Assembly (NCBI GenBank): GCA_003353825.1
Contig: PIVW01000008.1
Location: 1-31,203, forward strand
DNA length: 31,203 nt
Direction of reading: 5' to 3'
Origin: Chloroflexota bacterium
GTDB lineage: Bacteria > Chloroflexota > Anaerolineae > J102
The notes under the pieces were generated by a model. The model was not told the origin of the DNA and made no database searches. It worked only from the letters and a program-made list of their open reading frames with translations. Positions 24,234 to 31,203 of the stretch are shown here, piece by piece (the stretch's first letter is position 1; every line of letters begins with the position of its first letter). Made by a program: the position numbers and the translations under genes.

Positions 24234-26867
24234 ATGTCCCCTCAGCAATCTCAACGCAAACAAATAAACGATGTACGCGAAGCACTGACCTATCGCGGCG
24301 AAACCTTAGGCGCCGTGGCTCTGCCCCTGGGGGGCATCGGCACCGGCAGCATCGCCCTGGCAGGCGACGGCGGTCTGCGCCAATGGCAGATCATCAACAA
24401 TGTCAATCATGGTGCCCATGTACCCGACAGCTTTTTCGCTATCTGCGCCGGTCGCGAGCAGGCCGATAGAACTGCGGCCGTATTGCAGTGTGACGCCCTC
24501 TACGACGACGGCGATTTTCAACCGTCCCCCAGTGTGAGCGATCACCTGATCCCTGAGACCTCGCGCCAACTGTTGGCTGAGTTACCGGGTGTGGATGGGT
24601 TAGAGATCACGGCACGATATCCCATAGTTGAAGTCACTTATCAAAGTCCGTCCCTGCCGGTTGCGGTGGCGCTCGAGACCTTTAGCCCCTTTATCCCTCT
24701 AAACAGCAAGGATTCAGGATTGCCTGCCATTCTCTTCAACTTCACCGTGGCCAATCCCAGCGACCAGCCCCAGCAAGTGTCTCTGATGGCTACCCAACAG
24801 AACATCGTGGGCTGGGATGGAAAGACATCCATCGATGACACACACCATGCCGGTTATGGTGGCAATACCAACAATCTCGTGCATCTGCGCGACATGTCAG
24901 CGTTGGTTATGGGCAATGATCGCCTGCAACCTGAGCATCCGGCCAATGGGCAATTGGTTCTGGCCGCGCTCAAACGTCCTGGCGACGAGATATGGGCTCT
25001 ACCACAGTGGCGATCTCGCCGCCAGTTATGGGAGCGATTTACAGGTGACGGCCATCTCACAACCCAACTCAACCCCGGCTCCAGCCCTGATGGTCAGACC
25101 TGGAACGGGGCGATAGCTGTGGCATTCGAGCTGGCGCCGGGTGCAAGTCGCACCGTAATCTTTGCGCTGGCGTGGCATTTCCCAAACCGTTACGTGACCT
25201 GGGACCAGAGCCATATGGGCGTCCATGATCGCAAGAGCCGCTTCTGGCTGGGAAATCAGTACAGCAATCACTTCGACAGCGCCCTGGCTGTGGCAGAATA
25301 TGTGCGAGATCACTACGAACGCCTGCTGAAGCAGACGACAACCTATCGCGATCGTTTTTTCGACAGCAGTTTACCCTGGCAGTTGCTGGAATCGGTGGCC
25401 GCGCCTGTCTCTACCATTCGTTCGCCCACATGCCTTTGGAATGAGGATGGGAGATTCTATGGATTTGAAGGTTGCCATGGCGCCAGCACCACGCATGGAG
25501 TTCAAGAAGGCTGTTGTCCGCTGAATTGTACCCATGTCTGGAATTACGAGATGGCGCTCGCTCGTTTGTTCCCCGATCTGGAACAGAGCATGCGCGAAAC
25601 CGATTTGAAGGAGCAGATCAGTGCCCAGGGTGCTATCCCCCACCGCACACCCCTACCTCTCTATTTATCTCGACCCTGGGATGAGTTCATCGGCGGGCCG
25701 CGTAACCCGGCCATGGATGGCGAGCTGGGAACGGTGCTCAAGGCATATCGAGAGATCCGCTATGGGGCAGGTCGCGCCTGGTTCGACGATATCTGGCCTC
25801 ACATCAAGCGCCTGATGCAGCATATCATGGAAGACTACGACAGCGAGGGCGATGGTGTTATCCGCGAAGAACAGCCCAACACCTACGATATCTCGATCTA
25901 TGGCCCCAACACCTTTATCGGTAGCCTCTACCTGGCGGCCCTGCGCGCTGCCGAAGAAATGGCTCGTTTACAGGATGAGGATGGTCTGGCCCAACACTAT
26001 CGGGATCGTTTCGAACTGGGTCGTAAGAACTACGATGCCATCTGCTGGAACGGCGAGTATTATGTTCAGATCGTAGATTTAACGCAGCACACTGAACAAC
26101 AATTTGGAGACGGCTGCCATATAGACCAACTGCTGGGCCAGTGGTGGGCACACACCTTGGACCTGGGCTATGTTCTGCCCGAGGAACACGTCAAAATAGC
26201 GGCGCTGAACATGTTCAAATTCAATCGCCGCCAGGGCTTCATAAAGGAGGAGCAGTCACCTCGCATCTATATGGATGAACGAGATAGCGGACTCTACATT
26301 TGCACTTGGCCTCACGGCGGAAAACCTGAGATCCCCACCCAATATAGCGACGAGTGCTGGAGCGGCCTGGAGTATCCCCTGGCCTATCTTCTGCTCTACG
26401 AGGGGTTCGATAAACAGGCTTTTACCATGCTCGCAGACATCCGAGAACGCCATGATGGCAGCCGCCGCAGTCCCTGGAACGAGGTAGAGTGCGGGGACCA
26501 TTATGTACGCCCCATGGCCAGTTGGCCCCTGCTAGAGGTCGCATCTGGAGTTGATTACGATGCTGCTCAGGGTAGTCTGACTTTGATGCCGCGCTTACAT
26601 CCAGATGAATTTCAAAGTTTCTTCATTACCGGCAGTGCCTGGGGCGACTTTAGGAAGAATGGCGAAGGGGCCCGGCTAAGCGTAGACTATGGCAGCCTCA
26701 AACTGAAGTCAATTCAAACGCAGTACGATGGTCAGTCTGTCACAATCCATTTAGGAGAGCGAAACATCGATGCCAGCATTGATTCGGACGACGGCCACGC
26801 GCAGATACACTTCAGCCAACCGATCGTGGTTAGCGAGGGAGAATCCTTGACCATACAGTTTATATGA
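24234..26867 (+). CDS. GH116 family beta-glycosidase (GBA2-like)
   Basis: An 877-residue glycoside hydrolase of family 116, which contains beta-glucosidases, beta-xylosidases and glucosylceramidases. ATG 24234 is chosen for the GAGGAG just upstream; an in-frame ATG at 24168 lacks one. The N-terminal beta domain begins with ALPLGGIGTGSIALAGDGGL (29-48). The (alpha/alpha)6 catalytic domain follows, with HVWNYEMALARLFPDLE (434-450), MDGELGT (494-500) and TYDISIYGPNTFIGSLYLAA (550-569). By family analogy Asp552 is the acid/base; the nucleophile is probably Glu425 (VQEGCC) or Glu412, which needs an alignment. No signal peptide, so it acts in the cytoplasm on imported sugars. It lies behind the importer genes after a terminator and a repeat, so it is a separate transcript; sugar specificity is open. 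Confidence 0.88.
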   Translation: MSPQQSQRKQINDVREALTYRGETLGAVALPLGGIGTGSIALAGDGGLRQWQIINNVNHGAHVPDSFFAICAGREQADRTAAVLQCDALYDDGDFQPSPSVSDHLIPETSRQLLAELPGVDGLEITARYPIVEVTYQSPSLPVAVALETFSPFIPLNSKDSGLPAILFNFTVANPSDQPQQVSLMATQQNIVGWDGKTSIDDTHHAGYGGNTNNLVHLRDMSALVMGNDRLQPEHPANGQLVLAALKRPGDEIWALPQWRSRRQLWERFTGDGHLTTQLNPGSSPDGQTWNGAIAVAFELAPGASRTVIFALAWHFPNRYVTWDQSHMGVHDRKSRFWLGNQYSNHFDSALAVAEYVRDHYERLLKQTTTYRDRFFDSSLPWQLLESVAAPVSTIRSPTCLWNEDGRFYGFEGCHGASTTHGVQEGCCPLNCTHVWNYEMALARLFPDLEQSMRETDLKEQISAQGAIPHRTPLPLYLSRPWDEFIGGPRNPAMDGELGTVLKAYREIRYGAGRAWFDDIWPHIKRLMQHIMEDYDSEGDGVIREEQPNTYDISIYGPNTFIGSLYLAALRAAEEMARLQDEDGLAQHYRDRFELGRKNYDAICWNGEYYVQIVDLTQHTEQQFGDGCHIDQLLGQWWAHTLDLGYVLPEEHVKIAALNMFKFNRRQGFIKEEQSPRIYMDERDSGLYICTWPHGGKPEIPTQYSDECWSGLEYPLAYLLLYEGFDKQAFTMLADIRERHDGSRRSPWNEVECGDHYVRPMASWPLLEVASGVDYDAAQGSLTLMPRLHPDEFQSFFITGSAWGDFRKNGEGARLSVDYGSLKLKSIQTQYDGQSVTIHLGERNIDASIDSDDGHAQIHFSQPIVVSEGESLTIQFI

Positions 26868-26988
26868 GCTGTGAATGCTAGTACTTCGCGGCAAATGTAG
26901 CCATAGGTTTGTAGTAGTGCATCATCTACATAAAAAATTCGGGTTTCTCAGCAGGGAAATGATACGAAATTTAAGGCTTGACGATGCA

Positions 26989-27630
26989 TTAGGATGATCC
27001 CAGGGCTTCTTCATCCAAGCGTACAAAGAAATCCAGCATAAAATGATGGCGCTTGGTGGCCACACGCTGGGCGCTGGCCGTGTGCATGTCTTCTGCCAAC
27101 AATTCCAATTTGCACAGTAGTTCATGACTCGGCGTGTAGTCTTGGGTTCCGCCCCGTTGTTCACGAAACCCCCGCCGATCTTCCCCGACCACCTCGCCTA
27201 GCTCCTCCAGGGGTGCTGTCCACAAACGATTGTTATGATGGCCGGCGTAGGCAAACACGCGCGCCACACCGATAGCGCCGATGGCATCCAGTTTGTCAGC
27301 GTCGTTGAGGCAACTGGCTTCCAGCGTTTGAGGCTGGGGTTCACAACTGAAGCGGTGGGCTTCGATACAATGGGCGACGGCATCGATAAAGCCCGGGTCC
27401 TCACCAGCCAGCAGGGATCGAGCCCTCTCTGCGCCGGCGAGATGATGGTCGGGTTCCAGGCGGGCGCAATCGTGCAGTAGACTGGCTGTGCGCACGATCC
27501 GCAGATCCGCACCCTCTTCCTGGGCAAGATGCTCTGCCAGCCGCGTCACCCGTAAGACATGGTCAAAGGCGTGGGCGGCATCGCTGTCATCATAGAGAAA
27601 ACACGCCTGCTCGATTGTGATATCAGGCAT
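26989..27630 (-). CDS. HD-domain phosphohydrolase
   Basis: A 213-residue HD-superfamily protein. ATG 27630 is chosen because it overlaps the end of the preceding gene by 8 bases; longer upstream frames lie inside that gene. Metal ligands: His24 (AFDHVLRV), His53-Asp54 (LLHDCARLE) and Asp112 (NDADKLDAIGAIG), with DHHLAGAERARSLL and AHCIEAHRFSC between them. This is the YedJ-like type of HD hydrolase, acting on phosphate esters or nucleotides, in the cytoplasm; the substrate is not known. It is the last gene of the GT2-YbhN-HD operon and converges with GH116. Overlap with the upstream stop suggests translational coupling. Confidence 0.82.
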   Translation of the reverse strand: MPDITIEQACFLYDDSDAAHAFDHVLRVTRLAEHLAQEEGADLRIVRTASLLHDCARLEPDHHLAGAERARSLLAGEDPGFIDAVAHCIEAHRFSCEPQPQTLEASCLNDADKLDAIGAIGVARVFAYAGHHNNRLWTAPLEELGEVVGEDRRGFREQRGGTQDYTPSHELLCKLELLAEDMHTASAQRVATKRHHFMLDFFVRLDEEALGSS

Positions 27631-28615
27631 GGCTAGGTGTGGCCGGAGCTTTCTCCTCTTCCGGCGCTTTTCGCCAGCGCAGCCACAACACGCCGCCGGG
27701 CAAACTGCAGAACAGTTGCACCGCGGATACCAACACACTGAGACTAAAAGCGTGTGTCGGCGCCACCCCAACCAGACTGTAAAAGGCCGGAAACACACCC
27801 TGGCTGAGTCCCAGACCACCGATCGAGATAGGTATGGTTAGGACCATGGCGATCAGGGGTGTGAACAACAATATATGTAAGTAGGGAATACCGCCGCCTA
27901 AAGCCTGAGACAAGACGTAATTCACCATCGATGTGGTGGCGATTCCTGTCAATCCGATGCCATAGGCCACCACCAAAGAAGAGGAGTGGGAGCGATAAGC
28001 CTCAAATGCCTGTGACAGTGAAGCCCAGATCGGAGCAAATGCTTTGAAAAAAGAGACCTCAAATATCCTCCCAATCAATTTGCGCACCCGCCGGCTGAGC
28101 AGGGTTGCGGCGACGACCGCCAGGGCAGCAAATACCATAATCGCTATCACTGCCAGGATCCACAAATCACTTCTACCGGTTACAAATACTGTAATCAGGG
28201 CGGCGAGAGCAGCCACGCTCATGTAAGCGGAGAGGCCGATAATGCGGTCGAGCACCACCGAGGCAGCAGCGCCAGCGGATTCATCGGTGTAACGCGCCAG
28301 GCCGTAGCCACGCATGACATCGCCACCGATATTGGCCGGTAACAAGTTATTGAAAAAGAAACCGACAAAGGTGAAATTGAGGACAGCCTTAAAGGGCACC
28401 ACAATAGCCTGGGCACGCATAAGCACCCACCACTTCAGGCCGTTTATCGTCATCGCCAACCAGAAGAGGAGCACACCCACAGCGACCAGTACAAGATTAG
28501 CTGATGCCAAGCTGGCGGCAACGGCGGGTAATTCGTCCCGGTAGAGATAGAGCACAAACGCAATCAGGCTGAGACTGATCGCCAGCCTCACAATCGTCGA
28601 TAGATGCTGTTTCAT
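27623..28615 (-). CDS. LPG-synthase-TM/YbhN (UPF0104) family membrane protein
   Basis: A 330-residue integral membrane protein of the lysylphosphatidylglycerol synthase transmembrane family without a catalytic aminoacyl-transferase domain. About eight hydrophobic helices are visible. Conserved family parts: ALNFTFVGFFFNNLLPANIGGDVMRGY around 80-105, ASVVLDRIIGLSAY around 120-132, and PISIGGLGLSQGVFPAFYSLVG near 262-283. Members are thought to move or handle lipids across the inner membrane; many sit with glycosyltransferases, as here. ATG 28615 lies 4 bases after the stop of the GT2 gene, and its own stop overlaps the HD gene start. Confidence 0.85.
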   Translation of the reverse strand: MKQHLSTIVRLAISLSLIAFVLYLYRDELPAVAASLASANLVLVAVGVLLFWLAMTINGLKWWVLMRAQAIVVPFKAVLNFTFVGFFFNNLLPANIGGDVMRGYGLARYTDESAGAAASVVLDRIIGLSAYMSVAALAALITVFVTGRSDLWILAVIAIMVFAALAVVAATLLSRRVRKLIGRIFEVSFFKAFAPIWASLSQAFEAYRSHSSSLVVAYGIGLTGIATTSMVNYVLSQALGGGIPYLHILLFTPLIAMVLTIPISIGGLGLSQGVFPAFYSLVGVAPTHAFSLSVLVSAVQLFCSLPGGVLWLRWRKAPEEEKAPATPSHA

Positions 28616-28619
28616 GCCA

Positions 28620-29606
28620 CTAACCCTGTGACTCGTGGGTTCTCAGTGAAGAACGGGCGCTATCATTACCTGATTCACCCTGTTTTTCCCGCTCCGACTG
28701 GACATCCGTCTTCTGGCTCCAAGCCATATCCCAGACGACATGTCGATCTTTACGAATTCTATAGTCGTACCACCCCAGCAAGCGGGCCCCACCTTCGAGT
28801 ACGGCCAGCAGTCCCAAGACGTACACCAGACGCACGACACCCCACACTGCATCCCATATTTGGCGAAAGGCAATGCGCGCCACTCTGCGTTTGCGTAGGC
28901 TGCTGACCTTGTAGCCATATTTATGCTGCAAATAGAGATGGCCGGCATGATTGCGCCGTCTCTGCCGTACGAAATCACCAAGGCTGGTGGGGCCTGTGTT
29001 GTAAACGACGGCGTCAGGTGCATAACGTACCTGCATGCCACGTTCCACGATAATCGCTTCCACAAAAGCCTCGTCCATAGCCACATCAGGCGGAATCTGA
29101 TCGAACACTTTGCGGAAGGCGATCATTTCACCGAGGCGGGGGATATCAAGACAGAGTTCATGCTCCATCTGCAAGCGCAGATAGGTGAAAACGCCGACCA
29201 GATGGTCGGGGGTATTCACAGGGATTTTATGGGCGCCGGTCATGCCGACATTTGGGTCCCTGAACATACGCACCAGATGCTCGACCGCGGTCTCGTGCGG
29301 CAGGGTGTCCCCACTCTCGAGCACGCAGATATTCTCTTTTGCCACACGCAAGAAAGCGTTGATCGCCGAGGTCTTGCCCTCGCGTCGTTCCTGTTCGATC
29401 AGTTTGATGCGATCATCTCTGGCCATAAACTCGCGTACGATGGGCACGGTACGGTCAGTGCAAGCGCTGGCGACGATGACGACTTCGCTGATCTCGACTT
29501 CAAAAAGCAGCTGGTCGAGCATGCTATCCAGCAGTTTGCCGATATTGGCTTCTTCGTTATAGGCGGTGACGCAGACGCTACACCGTAATTTTTCTTGCTG
29601 ATTCAC
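28620..29606 (-). CDS. Family 2 glycosyltransferase, membrane-associated
   Basis: A 328-residue GT-A fold glycosyltransferase with a GTG start at 29606 and GAGG 7-8 bases upstream. Residues 9-28 (CSVCVTAYNEEANIGKLLDS) open the nucleotide-sugar domain. The DxD-equivalent reads ESGD (97-100), the catalytic-base region reads AMDEAFVE with Asp178-Glu179, and QRRRNHAG (215-222) takes the place of the Q/RxxRW block. A hydrophobic helix near 255-275 anchors it to the membrane, and a charged tail follows. It would transfer a sugar from a nucleotide donor to a lipid or polymer acceptor at the inner face. It is the first gene of the operon with the YbhN-like protein (4-base gap) and the HD protein. Confidence 0.88.
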   Translation of the reverse strand: MNQQEKLRCSVCVTAYNEEANIGKLLDSMLDQLLFEVEISEVVIVASACTDRTVPIVREFMARDDRIKLIEQERREGKTSAINAFLRVAKENICVLESGDTLPHETAVEHLVRMFRDPNVGMTGAHKIPVNTPDHLVGVFTYLRLQMEHELCLDIPRLGEMIAFRKVFDQIPPDVAMDEAFVEAIIVERGMQVRYAPDAVVYNTGPTSLGDFVRQRRRNHAGHLYLQHKYGYKVSSLRKRRVARIAFRQIWDAVWGVVRLVYVLGLLAVLEGGARLLGWYDYRIRKDRHVVWDMAWSQKTDVQSEREKQGESGNDSARSSLRTHESQG

Positions 29607-29664
29607 ACGCTACCTCGGTCGAGAAAATCGGCCTCCGCTCGGGCGACCTTTGTGGCAAGCGTGC

Positions 29665-29693
29665 ATTATACACCGCCTTGGGAACCGTACCAA
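29665..29693 (-). promoter_or_regulatory. Sigma-70-type promoter of the GT2 operon
   Basis: On the minus strand TTGGTA, a 17-base spacer and a perfect TATAAT (plus-strand 29665-29670) precede the GTG start by about 58 bases. The rest of the 286-base divergent gap (29607-29892) holds only the oppositely facing tryptophanase promoter. Confidence 0.55.
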
Positions 29694-29815
29694 GACGCCG
29701 CTTGCTCTGATCAGGAACTTCGCAGTAGTGAAGAGGTTGGTGGCGCCTTGCATTTGGCGGGGAGAACACGGAGGATCGAGACAGGAAGATAGTGTGGATC
29801 CTATGTCCTGGATTA

Positions 29816-29844
29816 TTGATTCGACGTACCGCTACCGTTACAAT
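29816..29844 (+). promoter_or_regulatory. Sigma-70-type promoter of the tryptophanase-like gene
   Basis: TTGATT at 29816-29821, a 17-base spacer and TACAAT at 29839-29844. Initiation near 29851 would give a leader of about 42 bases ending in AGGAG (29881-29885), 7 bases before the ATG. There is no room for a TnaC-type leader peptide. Confidence 0.5.
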
Positions 29845-29892
29845 CAACTTAAAAGCGTGTTCAACTCACAAACCCAAGCGAGGAGTGCTCTC

Positions 29893-31203
29893 ATGCCAGC
29901 CCGATTCAAGACCATTATCGAACCCTTTCGCATCAAGACCGTCGAACCCATTCGCCGTACCACAAGAGAGGAACGCATAGCAGCTATCAAGGCGGCCGGT
30001 TACAATCCCTTTCTGCTCAAAGCCGAGGATATCCTCATCGATCTGTTGACAGATTCGGGCACCGGCGCCATGTCATCGCAGCAATGGGCGGGGATGATGG
30101 TGGGGGATGAGTCGTACGCGGGCGCACGCTCGTTTTATCGCTTCGAAGCAGTCGTGCAGAAAATCACCGGCCTCAAACATGTGATGCCCACCCACCAGGG
30201 CCGCGCCGCCGAACGGATTCTGTTTGGCACGCTGCTGAAATCGGGCGATATCGTGCCCAACAACACCCATTTCGATACTACCCGTGCCAACATCGAATAC
30301 TGTACTGCCACCGCTCTGGATATCCCCGTTCCCGAAGCACGACAGCCCCACCTTATCCATCCCTTCAAAGGAAATATCGATCTCGATGCGCTGGAGCAGG
30401 TGCTCGCCGAAAAACGTGAGAAAATCCCACTGGTTATGATCACCGTGACCAATAACTCTGGTGGGGGCCAGCCCGTGAGCATGGCAAACATTCGCGCTGC
30501 CAGTGCCATCTGCCGCAAATATGGCGTCCCCTTTTATCTGGATGCCTGCCGCTTTGCAGAAAATGCCTGGTTCATCAAGTTACGAGAAGAAGGCTATGCA
30601 GACAAGACGCCACTGCAAATAGCCCAGGAGATGTTCAGTTATGCGGATGGTTGTACGATGAGCGCCAAAAAAGATGGCCTGGCCAATATCGGTGGTTTCC
30701 TGGCGCTCAATGATGATGAACTGGCACAGCGCTGCAAGAACATGGAGATCCTGGGCGAAGGTTTCCCCACTTATGGCGGGCTGGCCGGCTATGATCTGGA
30801 AGCCATCGCCGTGGGTTTGGAAGAAGTACTGCAAGAAGACTATCTGCATTATCGCATCCGCTCGGTCGAATACTTCGGCGAATGTCTCACCCGAGCGCAC
30901 ATTCCCTTTGTGAAGCCCACGGGCGGCCACGCCCTTTACATCGATGCTAAAACGATGCTTTCACACATCCCCTGGAACGAATATCCGGCCTGGGCGTTGG
31001 CAGTGGTGCTTTATGTGGAGGGTGGCGTACGCTCGGTGGAGATCGGCTCCGTCATGTTTGGTCGCCAGCCCGATGGCAGTGAAAAATCATCGACCATGGA
31101 ATTGGTGCGATTGGCCTTTCCTCGCCGGGTTTACACCCAAAGTCATGTAGATTATCTGGCGGAAGTGCTGCTGTATGTGAACGATCTGCGAGATCGTATC
31201 CGC
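29893..31203 (+). CDS. tnaA: Tryptophanase-type beta-eliminating lyase (right end cut by window)
   Basis: 437 residues are visible and the frame is open at the window end; the family is usually about 460-470 residues. ATG 29893 follows AGGAG by 7 bases. It belongs to the PLP fold-type I tryptophanase/tyrosine phenol-lyase family, which splits tryptophan to indole, pyruvate and ammonia, or tyrosine to phenol. Visible parts: EPFRIKTVEPIRRTTREE, IDLLTDSGTGAMS, PTHQGRAAE, NSGGGQPVSMAN, LDACRFAENAWFIK (PLP Asp217), the PLP lysine in TMSAKKD (Lys260) and GGVRSVEIGS. VEIGS and RFAENA match tryptophanase better than tyrosine phenol-lyase, and the Arg-Arg of the latter's DARRF segment is KT here. Tryptophan is therefore the likelier substrate. 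Confidence 0.85.
   Translation, partial: MPARFKTIIEPFRIKTVEPIRRTTREERIAAIKAAGYNPFLLKAEDILIDLLTDSGTGAMSSQQWAGMMVGDESYAGARSFYRFEAVVQKITGLKHVMPTHQGRAAERILFGTLLKSGDIVPNNTHFDTTRANIEYCTATALDIPVPEARQPHLIHPFKGNIDLDALEQVLAEKREKIPLVMITVTNNSGGGQPVSMANIRAASAICRKYGVPFYLDACRFAENAWFIKLREEGYADKTPLQIAQEMFSYADGCTMSAKKDGLANIGGFLALNDDELAQRCKNMEILGEGFPTYGGLAGYDLEAIAVGLEEVLQEDYLHYRIRSVEYFGECLTRAHIPFVKPTGGHALYIDAKTMLSHIPWNEYPAWALAVVLYVEGGVRSVEIGSVMFGRQPDGSEKSSTMELVRLAFPRRVYTQSHVDYLAEVLLYVNDLRDRIR

Noticed and set aside
27631..27819. Longer N-terminus for the HD-domain protein
   Set aside because: It overlaps the YbhN-type gene in another frame; the family start fits ATG 27630.
29803..29892. Upstream in-frame ATG that would lengthen the tryptophanase-like protein by 30 residues
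   Set aside because: It lies upstream of the candidate promoter, and AGGAG before 29893 plus family similarity favour the later start.

Overview
The window reads as a chromosomal segment of a Chloroflexota-like (Anaerolineae/Caldilinea-type) bacterium. This is inference from gene content and style: zinc-ribbon/TM/Thr-Pro-linker LysM proteins, tandem PTPS-related membrane glycosyltransferase-like genes, a C-terminal beta-sandwich domain of a type I know from Chloroflexota GT39 proteins, a conserved 74-residue helical protein, a family 5 lipoprotein with an Ala/Pro/Thr/Glu linker, a family 116 glycosidase, and moderate GC with many GTG starts. No rRNA, tRNA, CRISPR array or intact transposase was seen.

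Layout. (1) 151-6512, minus: a four-gene run led by an extended -10 promoter just in front of its first ATG. It holds three paralogous multi-pass membrane proteins (512, 601 and 579 aa) and a zinc-ribbon/LysM protein. (2) 6572-6889, plus: a small conserved helical protein with its own promoter. (3) 6945-9427, minus: a B12-type radical SAM enzyme and xanthine phosphoribosyltransferase with a terminator-like hairpin in its leader. (4) 10108-11190, plus: a squalene/phytoene synthase family enzyme. (5) 11191-12626: a gene-poor graveyard with remnants of a UbiB/AarF kinase, a voltage-gated-type ion channel and a DUF3179 protein, followed by nested inverted repeats. (6) 12627-16807: a P-type ATPase homologue whose catalytic motifs are all altered, divergent from a DUF389 membrane protein. 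(7) 16907-18092, minus: a cystathionine beta-lyase-like PLP enzyme whose first 24 codons are split off by one extra G in a G8 run. (8) 18289-26867: a glycan-use locus with a GH29 alpha-L-fucosidase, a divergent OppB/OppC/family 5 lipoprotein importer without ATPase genes, and a GH116 beta-glycosidase. (9) 26989-29606, minus: a tight operon of GT2 glycosyltransferase, LPG-synthase/YbhN-type membrane protein and HD phosphohydrolase. (10) 29893-end, plus: a tryptophanase-type lyase cut by the window edge.

How the parts work together (inference). The two glycosidases lack export signals while the binding protein is a lipoprotein, so intact fucosylated or beta-linked oligosaccharides are probably imported and then trimmed in the cytoplasm. 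The membrane glycosyltransferase-like cluster and the GT2/YbhN operon point to envelope glycan or glycolipid work. The strongest candidates for something new are the apparently non-phosphorylatable P-type ATPase with a long acidic insert, and a small family of palindromic repeats sharing GGACAGAAT that clusters between 8.7 and 12.4 kb next to the gene graveyard.
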